Shown here: piece by piece, positions 1-9,469 of the stretch
Numbering within the stretch: the stretch's first letter is position 1
Layout of the letters: the number at the start of each line of letters is the position of its first letter
Source of the DNA: Sphaerotilus microaerophilus
GTDB taxonomy: Bacteria > Pseudomonadota > Gammaproteobacteria > Burkholderiales > Burkholderiaceae_C
Length of the DNA: 64,000 bases
Assembly: GCF_023734135.1 (NCBI RefSeq)
Contig: NZ_AP025730.1
Coordinates: 992,001-1,056,000, forward strand
Reading direction: 5' to 3'
The notes under the pieces: generated by a model
The model's database searches: none
What the model was told of the DNA's origin: nothing
What the model saw: only the letters and a program-made list of their open reading frames with translations
Program-made: the position numbers and the translations under genes

Positions 1-784
1 AGCTGTGCAGGCTCACGCCCTCGGCGCGCATGTGGCGCCCGCGCAGCAGGCGCGGCAGCAGGGTGAGGGCACGGATGCGGCCGACGTCACCAGCCAGCAG
101 CAGGTCCAGCCAGTGGTCGTTCAGCCTTGCGGTAGGCACCGCGGGGATGCCGCAGCCGTAGGTGGGGGTGTTCAGCATCGCGGCCAGCAGCGCCGGGCCG
201 TCGTGCACGGGGCGGCCATCGGCCCAGATGCGCAGCTCGCGCGGGGCGGCATGCACCAGTTCGCGCAGCGTGGCCCAGAGGTAGCGGTTGCGCCCGGCCA
301 GCCAGGCCGGGGCGGACAGCGAGCGGGCGGTCACGGCGGCGTCGAAGCCCACCGAGCAGCTGGAGACGAAGTAGCGCAGGTCGGCACCGACCTCGATCTG
401 GCCGAGGTCGATCGGCGCCGTGGGCGCGTGCAGGGCGTAGGCCAGGGCCTCGGGCCAGCGCAGCCCGGCCACGCCGATGGCCCGCGCCACGTCGTTGCCC
501 GAGCCGGCCGGCACCAGACCGACGCGGTGGCCGTTGCGCATCAGCGCCGGCAGCATGGCGTGCAGCGTGCCATCGCCACCGACCAGCGCCACGCGCGTGC
601 AGGGCGCCAGCACCATCAGCGTGGCCTGGGCCGCCTCGGTGTTGGGCGGCACCAGCAGGGACACGCCCGGCGCGTTGTGCGCCAGCCAGGCCTCGATGGG
701 CCGGCGCAGCGTGCGGGCACGCCCGCCGTCGGCCTGCGCATTGAGCAGGACGACGCCAGCGGGCTCGATCGCGCCGGGCAGCAT
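1..784 (-). CDS. Diacylglycerol kinase family lipid kinase (C-terminus beyond window edge)
   Basis: About 261 residues are visible from ATG 784 to the left edge; the end of the protein lies outside. Two signatures identify the diacylglycerol/sphingosine kinase catalytic family: VALVGGDGTLHAML (nucleotide-binding GGDGT) and PAGSGNDVARAIGV. Members phosphorylate lipid alcohols such as diacylglycerol with ATP at the inner face of the cytoplasmic membrane, but the true substrate cannot be read from sequence. The gene starts 22 bases after the stop of the upstream dehydrogenase gene on the same strand, so they are probably co-transcribed. I chose ATG 784 because it is the first ATG after that stop; no good ribosome binding site precedes it. 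The family call is safe; the substrate is not. Confidence 0.85.
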   Translation of the reverse strand, partial: MLPGAIEPAGVVLLNAQADGGRARTLRRPIEAWLAHNAPGVSLLVPPNTEAAQATLMVLAPCTRVALVGGDGTLHAMLPALMRNGHRVGLVPAGSGNDVARAIGVAGLRWPEALAYALHAPTAPIDLGQIEVGADLRYFVSSCSVGFDAAVTARSLSAPAWLAGRNRYLWATLRELVHAAPRELRIWADGRPVHDGPALLAAMLNTPTYGCGIPAVPTARLNDHWLDLLLAGDVGRIRALTLLPRLLRGRHMRAEGVSLHS

Positions 785-806
785 CGCCAGGGCCGGGCCG
801 CAGGCC

Positions 807-1655
807 TCAGTAGCTGTAGACGCCGCGGCCGGTCTTGCGGCCCAGGCGGCCGGCGGCGACCATTTCCTTCAACAGCGGGCAGGGGCGGTACTTGGAGTCG
901 CCGAACTCCTTCAGGTAGACCTCCATCACCGCCAGGCAGACGTCCAGGCCCACCATGTCGGCCAGGGCCAGCGGGCCGATCGGCTGGTTGCAGCCCAGCT
1001 TCATGCCGGCGTCGATGTCCTCGGCGCTGGCCAGGCCCTCGGCGAGCACGAAGAAGGCCTCGTTGATCATCGGCACCAGGATGCGGTTGACGACGAAACC
1101 GGGGGCGTTCCTGACCGTGATCGGGGACTTGCCCAGGCGCAGCGCCAGTTCCTTGACCGCGTCGTGGGTGGCGTCGCTGGTCTGCAGGCCGCGGATGATC
1201 TCCACCAGCGCCATCATCGGCACCGGGTTGAAGAAGTGCATGCCGATGAACCGTTCGGCGCGTTTGGTGACGGCGGCCAGCTGGGTGATCGAGATCGAGC
1301 TGGTGTTGGTGGCCACCAGCGTTTCGGGCGGCAGCGCCTCGTCGAGCAGCTGCAGGATCTTGATCTTGAGCGCGTGGTTCTCGGTGGCCGCTTCGATGAC
1401 GATGTCGGCGCCCTGGAGGTCGGCGTAGTCGGTCGAGCCCTGGATCAGCGCCATTGCCGCGGCCTTCTGCTCGGCGGTCAGCTTCTCTTTCTTGATCAGG
1501 CGGTCGAGGCTGCCGGACACGGTGGCGATGCCCTTGTTCACCGCAGCCTCGTTGATGTCCACCATCGTGACCTTCAGGCCGACGACGGCGCACGCCTGTG
1601 CGATGCCGTTGCCCATGGTGCCTGCGCCGATGATGCCCACGCTGTTGATCGTCAT
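807..1655 (-). CDS. 3-hydroxybutyryl-CoA dehydrogenase
   Basis: A 282-residue NAD(P)-dependent enzyme (PaaH/Hbd family) that interconverts 3-hydroxyacyl-CoA and acetoacyl-CoA in the cytoplasm, in fatty acid, phenylacetate or polyhydroxybutyrate-related metabolism. The N-terminal Rossmann motif is VGIIGAGTMGNGIAQ. The catalytic stretch has the conserved SSISIT serine, HFFNPVP histidine and ALVEII glutamate, followed by APGFVVNRI, the usual start of the helical C-terminal domain. Full length for the family (about 280). ATG 1655 is preferred over an in-frame start 18 bases upstream because AGGAG (1664-1668) sits 8 bases before it. The name paaH or hbd depends on pathway context that is not visible here. 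Confidence 0.95.
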   Translation of the reverse strand: MTINSVGIIGAGTMGNGIAQACAVVGLKVTMVDINEAAVNKGIATVSGSLDRLIKKEKLTAEQKAAAMALIQGSTDYADLQGADIVIEAATENHALKIKILQLLDEALPPETLVATNTSSISITQLAAVTKRAERFIGMHFFNPVPMMALVEIIRGLQTSDATHDAVKELALRLGKSPITVRNAPGFVVNRILVPMINEAFFVLAEGLASAEDIDAGMKLGCNQPIGPLALADMVGLDVCLAVMEVYLKEFGDSKYRPCPLLKEMVAAGRLGRKTGRGVYSY

Positions 1656-1772
1656 GTTCGAGACTCCTGTCATTGGAAGGGGAAGATGGCGATGCGGCCC
1701 GGCCAGACCGGTGCCGCCCTGCCCTCCATTGTGCGCCGAGCCTGCTGACGTGGCTCTGCCAGGCGGGTCGGC

Positions 1773-3611
1773 TCAGGCGGCCGCGGCGATGCTGTTGCTG
1801 CGGTGCAGCATCTCCTCGATCTCGGCGGCAGCCACCGGGGGGGAGTACAGGAAACCCTGGTATTGGTCGCAGTGCTGGCGGCGCAGGAAGTCGAGCTGCT
1901 GCTCGGTCTCGATGCCTTCGGCCACCACACGCAGGCCCAGGCCATGCGCCATCGCGATGATGGCGCGGGTGATCACCGCGGCGCTGCCGGTGCCCGACGC
2001 GCACTCGGCGACGAAGCTGCGGTCGATCTTCAGCTCGTCGAGCGGGAAGCGGCGCAGGTAGCTCAACGAGGAATAGCCGGTGCCGAAGTCGTCCAGCGCC
2101 AGGTGCACGCCCAGCTGCTTGACCGCCGCCAGCGTGTCGGCCGCGCTGGAGCCGGTGTCCATGATGGCCGACTCGGTCAGCTCCAGGCAGAGCTGCGATC
2201 CGTCCACGCCGGTCTCGCGCAGGTTGTCGCGCACGGTGTCGGCCAGCCCGGGGCGGCGCAGCTGATAGCTGGAGACGTTCACCGCCACCGGCAGTGGCGG
2301 CAGGCCCAGGCGGCGCCAGGCGGCCATCTGGCGGATCGCCTCGCGCAGCACCCAGGCCCCCAGGGGCACGATCAGGCCGGTCTCCTCGGCCACCTCGATG
2401 AAGGCGGCCGGGCCGAGCCGCCCGCGCAGCGGGTGCTGCCAGCGCACCAGGGCCTCGGCGCCGCAGAGGCGGCCGTGGGCGATGTCCACCTTGGGCTGGT
2501 AGAGCAGCTGGAGTTCGCCGCGCTCCAGGGCGTGGTGCAGCTCGCGCTCCACCGCCAGCCGGCTGGTGAAGCGCCCGTGCAGCGCCTGCGAGTAGAAGCG
2601 CACCGGGTTGGCCGCCGGCGAGGCGTCGGCCTGGCCGTGGCGCATCGCCAGGATGGCGCGCTCCAGCACCGTGTCCTTGTCCAGCCCGTCGCCGGGAAAG
2701 ACGGCGATGCCCACCCGGCATGAAAGGAATACCTCGTGGCCCGCCACCTGCAGCGGTGCGCGCATGGCCTCGGCGATGCGCTGGGCCACCACGCTGGCGT
2801 GGTCGGGGCGGACGATCTGGGGCAGCAGGACGGTGAACTCGTCGCTATCGCCACGCGCCACCTGGGCGGATGGGTCGGACTCGGCCCGCTGCGCGTCGGC
2901 GCTGTCGCCGAGGGCCTCGTGGCTGACCAGGTCGGTGTCGCGCACGCAGGTGCTCAGCCGCAGGCCGACCTCGCGCAGCAGCTCGTCACCCAGCGTGATG
3001 CCCAGTGCGTCGATGACGGGCTTGAAGCGGTCCAGGCCCACCTGCAGCACCGCGCCGGTGTGGCCGTGGCGGCGGCTGGCCCGGATGGCCTCGTCGAGGC
3101 GGCGCAGCGACCACTCCCGGTTGGGCAGCCCGGTCGAGCCGTCGGTGAAGGCCAGCTGGTCGTGCCGGTCCTTGAGCCGCAGCACGTTGCGCAGGCGCAG
3201 CGCGAACTCGGCGGGCTCCAGCGGCTTGGGCAGCACGTCGGCCGCCTGCAGCTGCAGCGCGCGCAGGCGGTCGGCCGGCAGGTCCTCGGCCTGGGTGGCG
3301 ATCACCGGCACCTGGCGCAGCAGGCGGTCCGCCTGCATGGCGGCCAGCAGCGCCAGGGCGGCGGGCGAATGGGGGGTCAGCTCCAGCAGCACCAGGTCCG
3401 GGCGCTCGTTGCGCAGCGCGGTCAGCACGATTTCTGCGCTACGGCCTTCGTTCACATCCAGTGCCGTGACCTGGCCGTAACCGAGCGAATGCAGCAGCTC
3501 CACCAGCTCGGCGGCTGCCAGCGGCTCGTCGTCGGCTACGACGATGCGGCTGCCAGGACGGTGGCCGGTCGATGCGGCTTGGCCGGCGCAGGGGACGGAG
3601 GGCGGGGTCAT
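1773..3611 (-). CDS. Receiver-GGDEF-EAL protein, probable c-di-GMP phosphodiesterase
   Basis: A cytoplasmic protein of 612 residues with receiver (about 21-135), GGDEF (about 150-345) and EAL (about 355-600) domains. The EAL domain keeps its key motifs: EAL (386-388), DDFGTGYSSL, KIDRSF and AEGIET, so c-di-GMP hydrolysis is likely. The GGDEF signature is altered to GDSDEF (254-259) and a roughly 25-residue insertion separates it from an RDTD I-site-like motif, so cyclase activity is doubtful. In the receiver, the acidic pair (D27, D28) and lysine (K129) are present, but the expected phospho-acceptor Asp is Glu (E77 in LVLLELTP). It is the last gene of the minus-strand operon that starts with the TonB receptor, 33 bases after the diguanylate cyclase gene. 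An in-frame GTG at 3629 is an alternative start. Confidence 0.9.
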   Translation of the reverse strand: MTPPSVPCAGQAASTGHRPGSRIVVADDEPLAAAELVELLHSLGYGQVTALDVNEGRSAEIVLTALRNERPDLVLLELTPHSPAALALLAAMQADRLLRQVPVIATQAEDLPADRLRALQLQAADVLPKPLEPAEFALRLRNVLRLKDRHDQLAFTDGSTGLPNREWSLRRLDEAIRASRRHGHTGAVLQVGLDRFKPVIDALGITLGDELLREVGLRLSTCVRDTDLVSHEALGDSADAQRAESDPSAQVARGDSDEFTVLLPQIVRPDHASVVAQRIAEAMRAPLQVAGHEVFLSCRVGIAVFPGDGLDKDTVLERAILAMRHGQADASPAANPVRFYSQALHGRFTSRLAVERELHHALERGELQLLYQPKVDIAHGRLCGAEALVRWQHPLRGRLGPAAFIEVAEETGLIVPLGAWVLREAIRQMAAWRRLGLPPLPVAVNVSSYQLRRPGLADTVRDNLRETGVDGSQLCLELTESAIMDTGSSAADTLAAVKQLGVHLALDDFGTGYSSLSYLRRFPLDELKIDRSFVAECASGTGSAAVITRAIIAMAHGLGLRVVAEGIETEQQLDFLRRQHCDQYQGFLYSPPVAAAEIEEMLHRSNSIAAAA

Positions 3612-3644
3612 GTTGGGGGCGACGGTCACGGGGCGAAGGCGGCG

Positions 3645-5798
3645 TCAGACGACAGCGATCTGGTCGTGCACGGCCACTGCGTTCCAATGGGGAAGGCGTC
3701 GCCGCATGGTGGCGGTCACCTCGCTGGCAAGCAGGCGCTGCCCGATGTAGCGGCCCTGCAGCGTGACGCAGCCGAGGGCGCGCAGGGTGCGGGCCTGTTC
3801 GATGGTTTGCAGGCCGTCGGCGCGCAGGGGCAGTCCAAGGGTGCGGGCCATCGCGACGACGGCCTGGACGATGGCGCGGGCCGTGCCATCCGCCACGGCG
3901 GTGCGTGCCAGTGCCGGGTCCAGCGCCAGTGCGCTGATCGGCAGCTCGCGCAGCCGGGCGATGGACAGGCCACCGGAGCCGAAGCCGGTCAGCGTGACCG
4001 GGCAGCCCAGCTCGTGCAGCGCCTGTAGCGTGGCCAGCGCCGAGTCGCCCGCGGCGGCAAGGTGGCCTTCGCTGATCTCGAATTCGAGCGCCGGGGGCGG
4101 CAGGCCGGTGTTCGCCAGCGTCTCCCGGGTGGCGCTGGCCAGCGCCGCGGTCTTCAGTTGTGACGGCGTCAGCGGGATTGCCAGGCCAGCGGCCGGGGTG
4201 CCCGCTTGCCGCCAGGCCTGCAGATCGTCACAGGCCTGGCGCAGCACCCAGGCACCGATCGGACCCATCAGGCCCTTGTCCTCGGCAATGGCCAGGGAGC
4301 TCGCCGGCTCGGCCTGGCCATGCACCGGGTGGTTCCAGCACAGCTGCACCCGGACCGCGTCCATGACCGCGTCGGCCGCCTGGATGCGCGGCTGGTAGCG
4401 CAGCTCGAACTCGCGGCGTTCGAGCGAATGGCGTAGCGAGGCTTCGATGTCGAGCCGATGCAGCAGGTCGTCGGTGAGTTCGGAGCGGTAGAACTGGACG
4501 TTGTCGCGGCCGGATTTCTTGGCGTGGTACATCGCCGCGTCGGCGTGCTTGAGCAGGGCGGCCGGGTCGCCGGCATCGTCCGGGCACACCGCAATGCCGA
4601 TGCTGGTGCTCAGGCTCAGTTCGCGGCCCGCCACGGTGAAGGGCAGGCGCATCTCTGCCTGGATGCGCTGCGCCACGGCGAGGGCGTCCTCGGTGCGCGA
4701 TAGGTCCAGGATCATCGCGGTGAACTCATCACCGCCCAGCCGGGCGAGCTCGATCGCTGTGTCGCTGGCGCCGGGCTCGGCGCGTCGCGTCACCCAGTCG
4801 GACGGCCGCACGCTCGCGCGCATGCGCTCTGCGGCAGCCCGCAGGATCTCGTCGCCAGCGTCGTGCCCGAGCGTGTCGTTGATGCCCTTGAAGCCATCCA
4901 GATCCATGAACAGTACCGCGAGCTTGCTGCCGCTGCGTGCCGAGCGCGCGACCTCGCGGCCCAGACCTTCCAGGAAGGCGCGGCGGTTGGGCAGGCCCGT
5001 CAGGCTGTCAAAGTAGGCGAGGCTGGTCACATGGGCCTCGGCCTGCTTGCGCTCGGTGATGTCGCGCGCCAGCGCGACGAAGCGCGTCGGCTGACCAGGC
5101 TCGACGGCCCTGCGTGCCACCGACAGCTCAAACCAGTGCGGCCCGGTGGGCAGATCCAGCTCGTACTGCCGTCCCGTGGAGCTGCCATCCTGGTCGGCCG
5201 ACTGCAGCGCCTGCAGGCAGACCTCGGCCGCCTTGGGGGGCAGGATCTCGGTCACCAGCTTGCCGATGAACGCCTGTGCCGGCGCAGCAAGGAGGTCGCG
5301 GCGCGGAGAATGGTGGTCGTGAATGCGGCCGTCCAGGTCGACCTCGAACAGCAGGTCGGGGATGGCCGCCAGGATCGCGGCATGGCGGGCTTCGGCCCGG
5401 TGCAGCGCCCGCGACGTTTCATGGGCGCGCCAGAGGTAGCGCACGCGGTGGCCCAGCAGGGCCCAGTTGATCGGTTTGGCGATGAAGTCGGTGGCGCCCG
5501 AGTGATAGGCCTGCTCGACCGACTCGACATCGTCCATGCCGGTGACCATCACGATGGGCAGGTGCTCGCCGGCTTGGGCGCGCAGGACGGCGCAGATGTC
5601 GAAACCGCTCAGGCCTGGCATGTCCACGTCGAGCATGACCATGTCGCAGGGCGCCTCGGCAAAACGACGCAGCGCTTCCTCGCCATCGGCGGCCAGGTGC
5701 ACTTCGAAGCCGGCCTTGCGCAGGGCCGCACGCATCAGCAGGCGGGCGGTGGACTCGTCGTCGACCACCAGCACGCGGGTCGGGGTGTCATCGCTCAT
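3645..5798 (-). CDS. Receiver-PAS-GGDEF protein with degenerate EAL domain, probable diguanylate cyclase
   Basis: 717 residues: receiver (about 8-120, phospho-acceptor D57 in [10 protein letters not shown]), PAS-like sensor (about 135-250, ending ARDITERKQ), GGDEF (about 255-435) and an EAL-like C-terminus (about 445-715). GGDEF is intact at 355-359 (LARLGGDEF), so c-di-GMP synthesis is likely. Every diagnostic EAL motif is changed: VQL (484-486) for [13 protein letters not shown] for DDFGTGYSSL, ALDPAL for KIDRSF and RADGLQT for AEGIET. That domain is therefore probably a non-catalytic binding or regulatory module. The start codon overlaps the stop of the hybrid kinase gene (ATGA, 5795-5798), which implies translational coupling and makes this receiver a plausible target of that kinase. 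Confidence 0.92.
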   Translation of the reverse strand: MSDDTPTRVLVVDDESTARLLMRAALRKAGFEVHLAADGEEALRRFAEAPCDMVMLDVDMPGLSGFDICAVLRAQAGEHLPIVMVTGMDDVESVEQAYHSGATDFIAKPINWALLGHRVRYLWRAHETSRALHRAEARHAAILAAIPDLLFEVDLDGRIHDHHSPRRDLLAAPAQAFIGKLVTEILPPKAAEVCLQALQSADQDGSSTGRQYELDLPTGPHWFELSVARRAVEPGQPTRFVALARDITERKQAEAHVTSLAYFDSLTGLPNRRAFLEGLGREVARSARSGSKLAVLFMDLDGFKGINDTLGHDAGDEILRAAAERMRASVRPSDWVTRRAEPGASDTAIELARLGGDEFTAMILDLSRTEDALAVAQRIQAEMRLPFTVAGRELSLSTSIGIAVCPDDAGDPAALLKHADAAMYHAKKSGRDNVQFYRSELTDDLLHRLDIEASLRHSLERREFELRYQPRIQAADAVMDAVRVQLCWNHPVHGQAEPASSLAIAEDKGLMGPIGAWVLRQACDDLQAWRQAGTPAAGLAIPLTPSQLKTAALASATRETLANTGLPPPALEFEISEGHLAAAGDSALATLQALHELGCPVTLTGFGSGGLSIARLRELPISALALDPALARTAVADGTARAIVQAVVAMARTLGLPLRADGLQTIEQARTLRALGCVTLQGRYIGQRLLASEVTATMRRRLPHWNAVAVHDQIAVV

Positions 5799-8677
5799 GG
5801 GATCTGTTCCAGGATCTGCTGCAGGGCGTCGGCGGCGCGGATGTGTTCCCGGCGGGTCTGCTCGATCGATGCGCGGGCGTCGCCCATGCGGTTCTCGCGG
5901 CCGCAGCGCTCCAGTTCGCGCCAGCAGGCCGACAGGGCCTGCGCACCGACGTTGGCCGAGCTCGACTTGAGCGCGTGCGCGGCGCGGGCTAGCGCCGCGG
6001 CGTCACCGCTGGCCAGGGCGCCGTCGACCTGTGCCAGGCCCAGGCCTGCGTCGTGCAGCCAGGTGCCCAACAGCTCCCGCACCAGGGCATCGGTTCCGCT
6101 GTCGTCGAGCTCGCGCAGCGTGGCGAGCGCGGCTGGGTGGATCGCCGGGTCGCCCTCGTCCGCCGGGTCCGGGATGTCGTCCCGTGGTTGCGGAGGGGCT
6201 GGCGGCGCGGCTGGAGCTGTCTCAGCCTGGGGCGCCGCAGCCGACGGGGGTTCGGTTGGCGAAGGTGCCGCGCGCTGCAGCCAGGGCGCCATCACGGTGC
6301 GCAGCTCGCGCAGCGTGTAGGGCTTGGCGAGGAAGGCGTCCATCCCCGCGTCAAGGCACTTCTGCTCGTCGCTCGGCATGGCGTTGGCCGTCAGGGCCAC
6401 CACGGGCAGCGCGGCGAGCACCGCGTCGGGCAAGCTGCGGATCGCGGCGGTGGCTTCGTAGCCGTCCATCACCGGCATCTGGCAGTCCATCAGGACCAGG
6501 TCAATGCCCTGGCCGGCCTCTTGCTGCTGCAGCATCTCCAGCGCCCTGGCACCGTGCTCGGCCGAGAGCGTCTCCAGGCCGAGCTTGCGCAGCATGGCCT
6601 GGGCCAGGGTGCGGTTCACGGCGTTGTCCTCCACCAGCAGTACCCGGCCGCGCAGCGGTGGTGTCCTCGCCTTGGACGTGCCGCCGGCGGGCAGCGAGGC
6701 ATCGGGCAGGGCCGAAGGTGGCTGAGCGGCCGTGCCCGCCAGGACGGAGGTGACGGCGCGCAGCAGGTCGGCGCGCCGCACCGGTTTGTTCAGGAAGCGC
6801 CGGATGCCGCTGCGCTCGCGCGAGCGCGGGTCCGTGCTGGCGAAGGTGGAGCTGAGCATCAGCATCGGCAGCTCCCGCAGGGCCGCCTGGGCGTGGATGC
6901 GCCGGGCGAGTTGCAGGCCGTCCATGTGCGGCATGTGCATGTCCAGGATCGCCGCCTGGAAGGGGGCGCCGTTGCGCTGGGCGCTGTCCAGCAGGCGCAG
7001 GGCCTCGGTGCCGTCCGCGGCACAGGTCACCGCCATCCGCCAGGCCTGCAGCTGGCTGAGCAGGATCTCGCGGTTGGTGTGGTTGTCGTCCACCACCAGC
7101 ACGCGCAGGCCGGCCAGTGCTGCATCCGGCAGGGCCCGTGGCAGCGCCTGCGTGGCGCGCGGCAGGTCAAGCTCGATGATGAAGTGGGCACCCCGGCCGG
7201 GCTGGCTCTCGACGCGAATGTGCCCGCCCATCAGGCCGATCAGGCGACGGCAGATCGCCAGCCCCAGGCCGGTGCCACCGAATCGCCGCGTGGTGCTGCC
7301 ATCCACCTGGGCGAAGTGCTCGAAGATGCGCTCGTGCATCTGCGCCGCGATGCCGATGCCGGTGTCGCGCACCGACAGGCGCAGTCGGCAGCGTCGCTCG
7401 TCGCAGCCCAGGCGGTCGATGCCTACCACCACCTCGCCGTGGTCGGTGAACTTGATGGCGTTGCCGATCAGATTGGCCAGTACCTGGCGCAGGCGGAAGG
7501 GGTCGCCGCGCAGCGCCATGGGCTGGGCTGCGGCGCCCGGGCCGGCTCCCAGGGCAGGCAGCAGCCGGGCAGCCAGCTCCAGGCCCTTGTCCTCGGCCGG
7601 GCGGGCAAACATGGCCAGTGCCTCCTCGATCACGTCGGCGAGGTCGAAGTCCTCCTCCTCCAGCACCATCCGGCCGGACTCGATCTTGGAGAAGTCCAGG
7701 ATGTCGTTGAGCACGCTCAGCAGGTGCCGGCCCGAGGTCTGCACCGCCTCGGCCCATTCGCGCTGCTGCGGCTGCAGGTCGCTGTCGATGAGCAGCTCGT
7801 TCATGCCCAGCACACCGTTCATCGGGGTGCGGATCTCGTGGCTCATGGTGGCCAGGAACTCGCTCTTGGCCTGGCTGGCCGCTTCGGCGGCTTCCTTGGC
7901 GACCTGGAGCTGGGCAGTGCGGCGTACCACCTCCATCTCCAGCTGGTCGCGCTGAGCCGCCAACGCGGTGTCGCGCTCGCGGATCTGCGCCAGCATGGCG
8001 GCCAGCGTATTCAGCTCGGTGATCGGGCCGGTCTCGCGGGCGCTCAGGGCGTAGTTGCCGTCGCTGGACACCCGCTCCATCAGGCCGGTGAGCTCCGCCA
8101 GCGGTTGCAGCACCGCTGGGTGGATGCGCTTGAGCAGCCGCTCGCTGGTGCCCAGCGCCAGCAGCACTGCGGCCAGCGTGGAAGCGAGTTGCAGCGCCGT
8201 GATGCGGTACAGCCCGCCCAGGTCGATGCCGATGAGCAGGTGGCCGGGCGCGCGCCCCTGCTTCAGCGGCACGCTCTGGCGCAGCCAGACGTGGCGCGCC
8301 TCCACGCTGGTGGGCTGGCGCAGCGAGTCCTCCTGCGGTGGCGATTCATGCTCGCTGTGCCGGTAGGACGCGAACAGACGGCCCGCGGGGGTGTATAGCG
8401 CCGCCATGTGCAGGTCGGAGGCATGCTGCAGCGAGCCCAGCACGTCACTGGCCGACGTGGGGTCCTCGAACATCAGCGACGCGGCGACGTTGTCGGCCAG
8501 CACCGCGGCCTGGGCGCGGCTGCTGTCGATCAGGCCAAGAACCCCGAGCACGAAGTTGCTGACCACGATCAGTGTCGCGACGATGCCCACCGCTGTGCCC
8601 AGGGCCTTGCGGTTGACGCGGTTGAGCCGGTCGCCCAGCGGCAGTGCGGGGGTGCCCAGCGGCGGTGTGGCCGTCAT
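5795..8677 (-). CDS. Hybrid sensor histidine kinase (TM-HAMP-HisKA-HATPase-REC-REC-HPt)
   Basis: A 960-residue BarA-type inner-membrane phosphorelay kinase. Order: transmembrane helix (about 27-50), periplasmic sensor of about 110 residues, second helix, HAMP-like linker, HisKA with [16 protein letters not shown], HATPase with [10 protein letters not shown] and [13 protein letters not shown], two receivers (LVVDDN...AILDMHMP and LLVEDN...LVLMDCQMP) and an HPt domain around [12 protein letters not shown]. The start is ATG 8677, whose ATGA overlaps the stop of the YfiR-like gene; the open frame continues upstream but that part is only a shadow of the neighbour. With the YfiR-like protein before it and REC-GGDEF/EAL effectors after it, it probably turns a periplasmic or receptor-derived signal into changes in c-di-GMP. 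The ligand is unknown. Confidence 0.93.
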   Translation of the reverse strand: MTATPPLGTPALPLGDRLNRVNRKALGTAVGIVATLIVVSNFVLGVLGLIDSSRAQAAVLADNVAASLMFEDPTSASDVLGSLQHASDLHMAALYTPAGRLFASYRHSEHESPPQEDSLRQPTSVEARHVWLRQSVPLKQGRAPGHLLIGIDLGGLYRITALQLASTLAAVLLALGTSERLLKRIHPAVLQPLAELTGLMERVSSDGNYALSARETGPITELNTLAAMLAQIRERDTALAAQRDQLEMEVVRRTAQLQVAKEAAEAASQAKSEFLATMSHEIRTPMNGVLGMNELLIDSDLQPQQREWAEAVQTSGRHLLSVLNDILDFSKIESGRMVLEEEDFDLADVIEEALAMFARPAEDKGLELAARLLPALGAGPGAAAQPMALRGDPFRLRQVLANLIGNAIKFTDHGEVVVGIDRLGCDERRCRLRLSVRDTGIGIAAQMHERIFEHFAQVDGSTTRRFGGTGLGLAICRRLIGLMGGHIRVESQPGRGAHFIIELDLPRATQALPRALPDAALAGLRVLVVDDNHTNREILLSQLQAWRMAVTCAADGTEALRLLDSAQRNGAPFQAAILDMHMPHMDGLQLARRIHAQAALRELPMLMLSSTFASTDPRSRERSGIRRFLNKPVRRADLLRAVTSVLAGTAAQPPSALPDASLPAGGTSKARTPPLRGRVLLVEDNAVNRTLAQAMLRKLGLETLSAEHGARALEMLQQQEAGQGIDLVLMDCQMPVMDGYEATAAIRSLPDAVLAALPVVALTANAMPSDEQKCLDAGMDAFLAKPYTLRELRTVMAPWLQRAAPSPTEPPSAAAPQAETAPAAPPAPPQPRDDIPDPADEGDPAIHPAALATLRELDDSGTDALVRELLGTWLHDAGLGLAQVDGALASGDAAALARAAHALKSSSANVGAQALSACWRELERCGRENRMGDARASIEQTRREHIRAADALQQILEQIP

Positions 8678-9228
8678 GGCAGCACTTCCGTGGCCAGGCG
8701 CAGCAGGCGCGCGCTCAGCGTGAGCCGCGCCGCGCGCGCGGCGCCCTGGTGGGCCTCGAAGCTCACCTTGCCGCCGGCCAGGTTCATGTTCAGCATCACG
8801 CCGTGGCGCAGCGCTCCCGGTGTGTCGGCCACGGTGAGCATCGGCTGGCCGCGGGCCGCGTCGAGGGCGCGGATGGCCTGGGTCGTGCCGGGGGCCGTGA
8901 CGAAGACGATCTGGCAGCCGGTCCAGGCTTCGCCCTGGGCGCGACGGGAGACGGCCAGGCTGCGCTGCCCGACCGGCCGGCCCTGCAGGCCGTCGATCTC
9001 GCGGCCAAAGGGGTCTGCGCCGGCCAGGCACAGCTGCAGGGTGTTGCCGACCTCGGTGGGCCACTCGGTGTACAGCGCGAAGTTGTAGAGGAAGGCGGCC
9101 TTGAGGCGGTACTCCGGCACCTCCTGGGCCAACGCGTTGGCCCCCGCCAGCAGGACGGTGACGGCCGCGAGGATCCGAAGGACGCGGGGCGATCCGCCGC
9201 CCGGTTTCTGCCTGGCGTGGAGGGTCAT
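8674..9228 (-). CDS. YfiR family periplasmic protein (DUF4154)
   Basis: 184 residues with a Sec signal peptide ([21 protein letters not shown]) followed by the family hallmark [19 protein letters not shown]. YfiR/HmsC proteins are periplasmic; in Pseudomonas YfiR inhibits the diguanylate cyclase YfiN until sequestered. Other family features visible here are [21 protein letters not shown] and a C-terminal [15 protein letters not shown] stretch. ATG 9228 has GGAGG 8 bases upstream and overlaps the stop of the preceding small gene (ATGA); the 3' end also overlaps the kinase start (ATGA). No YfiN-like cyclase is adjacent, so here the partner is more likely the hybrid kinase or the TonB receptor. 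That partner assignment is inference. Confidence 0.9.
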   Translation of the reverse strand: MTLHARQKPGGGSPRVLRILAAVTVLLAGANALAQEVPEYRLKAAFLYNFALYTEWPTEVGNTLQLCLAGADPFGREIDGLQGRPVGQRSLAVSRRAQGEAWTGCQIVFVTAPGTTQAIRALDAARGQPMLTVADTPGALRHGVMLNMNLAGGKVSFEAHQGAARAARLTLSARLLRLATEVLP

Positions 9229-9461
9229 CGCGGCACCTCCTGGCGTGCCGGCATGGGGGCCGCCGAGCGTGTGCCTGGCTGCGACCCGGGCGAGACCTGC
9301 GCCTGCAGCAGCCGTTCCAGCGGCCAGCTCAGCAGCTCGTTGAGGGTGCAGGGGTGAGGGTGGGGGTAGGCGCCGATGGGCAGCAGCAGGCCCAGGCCCA
9401 GCGCCAGGGCGCCAAGGCAGCACGGGTGTCGGCGTTGCGCCTGATCGGTGGTGGGGGGCAT
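9225..9461 (-). CDS. Small exported protein of unknown function between receptor and YfiR genes
   Basis: 78 residues. Start ATG 9461 lies 8 bases after the receptor stop, and the stop overlaps the YfiR start (ATGA), so its position in the operon supports a real gene. A hydrophobic segment ([19 protein letters not shown]) looks like a signal peptide. The following [18 protein letters not shown] resembles the short helix before TonB-receptor plug domains (compare MSLEQLVNIQVVGASK in the neighbouring receptor). It may be a mini-plug-like partner or a decayed receptor N-terminus. I see no convincing ribosome binding site and do not recognise a family. Confidence 0.5.
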   Translation of the reverse strand: MPPTTDQAQRRHPCCLGALALGLGLLLPIGAYPHPHPCTLNELLSWPLERLLQAQVSPGSQPGTRSAAPMPARQEVPR

Positions 9462-9469
9462 CGGCGGTC

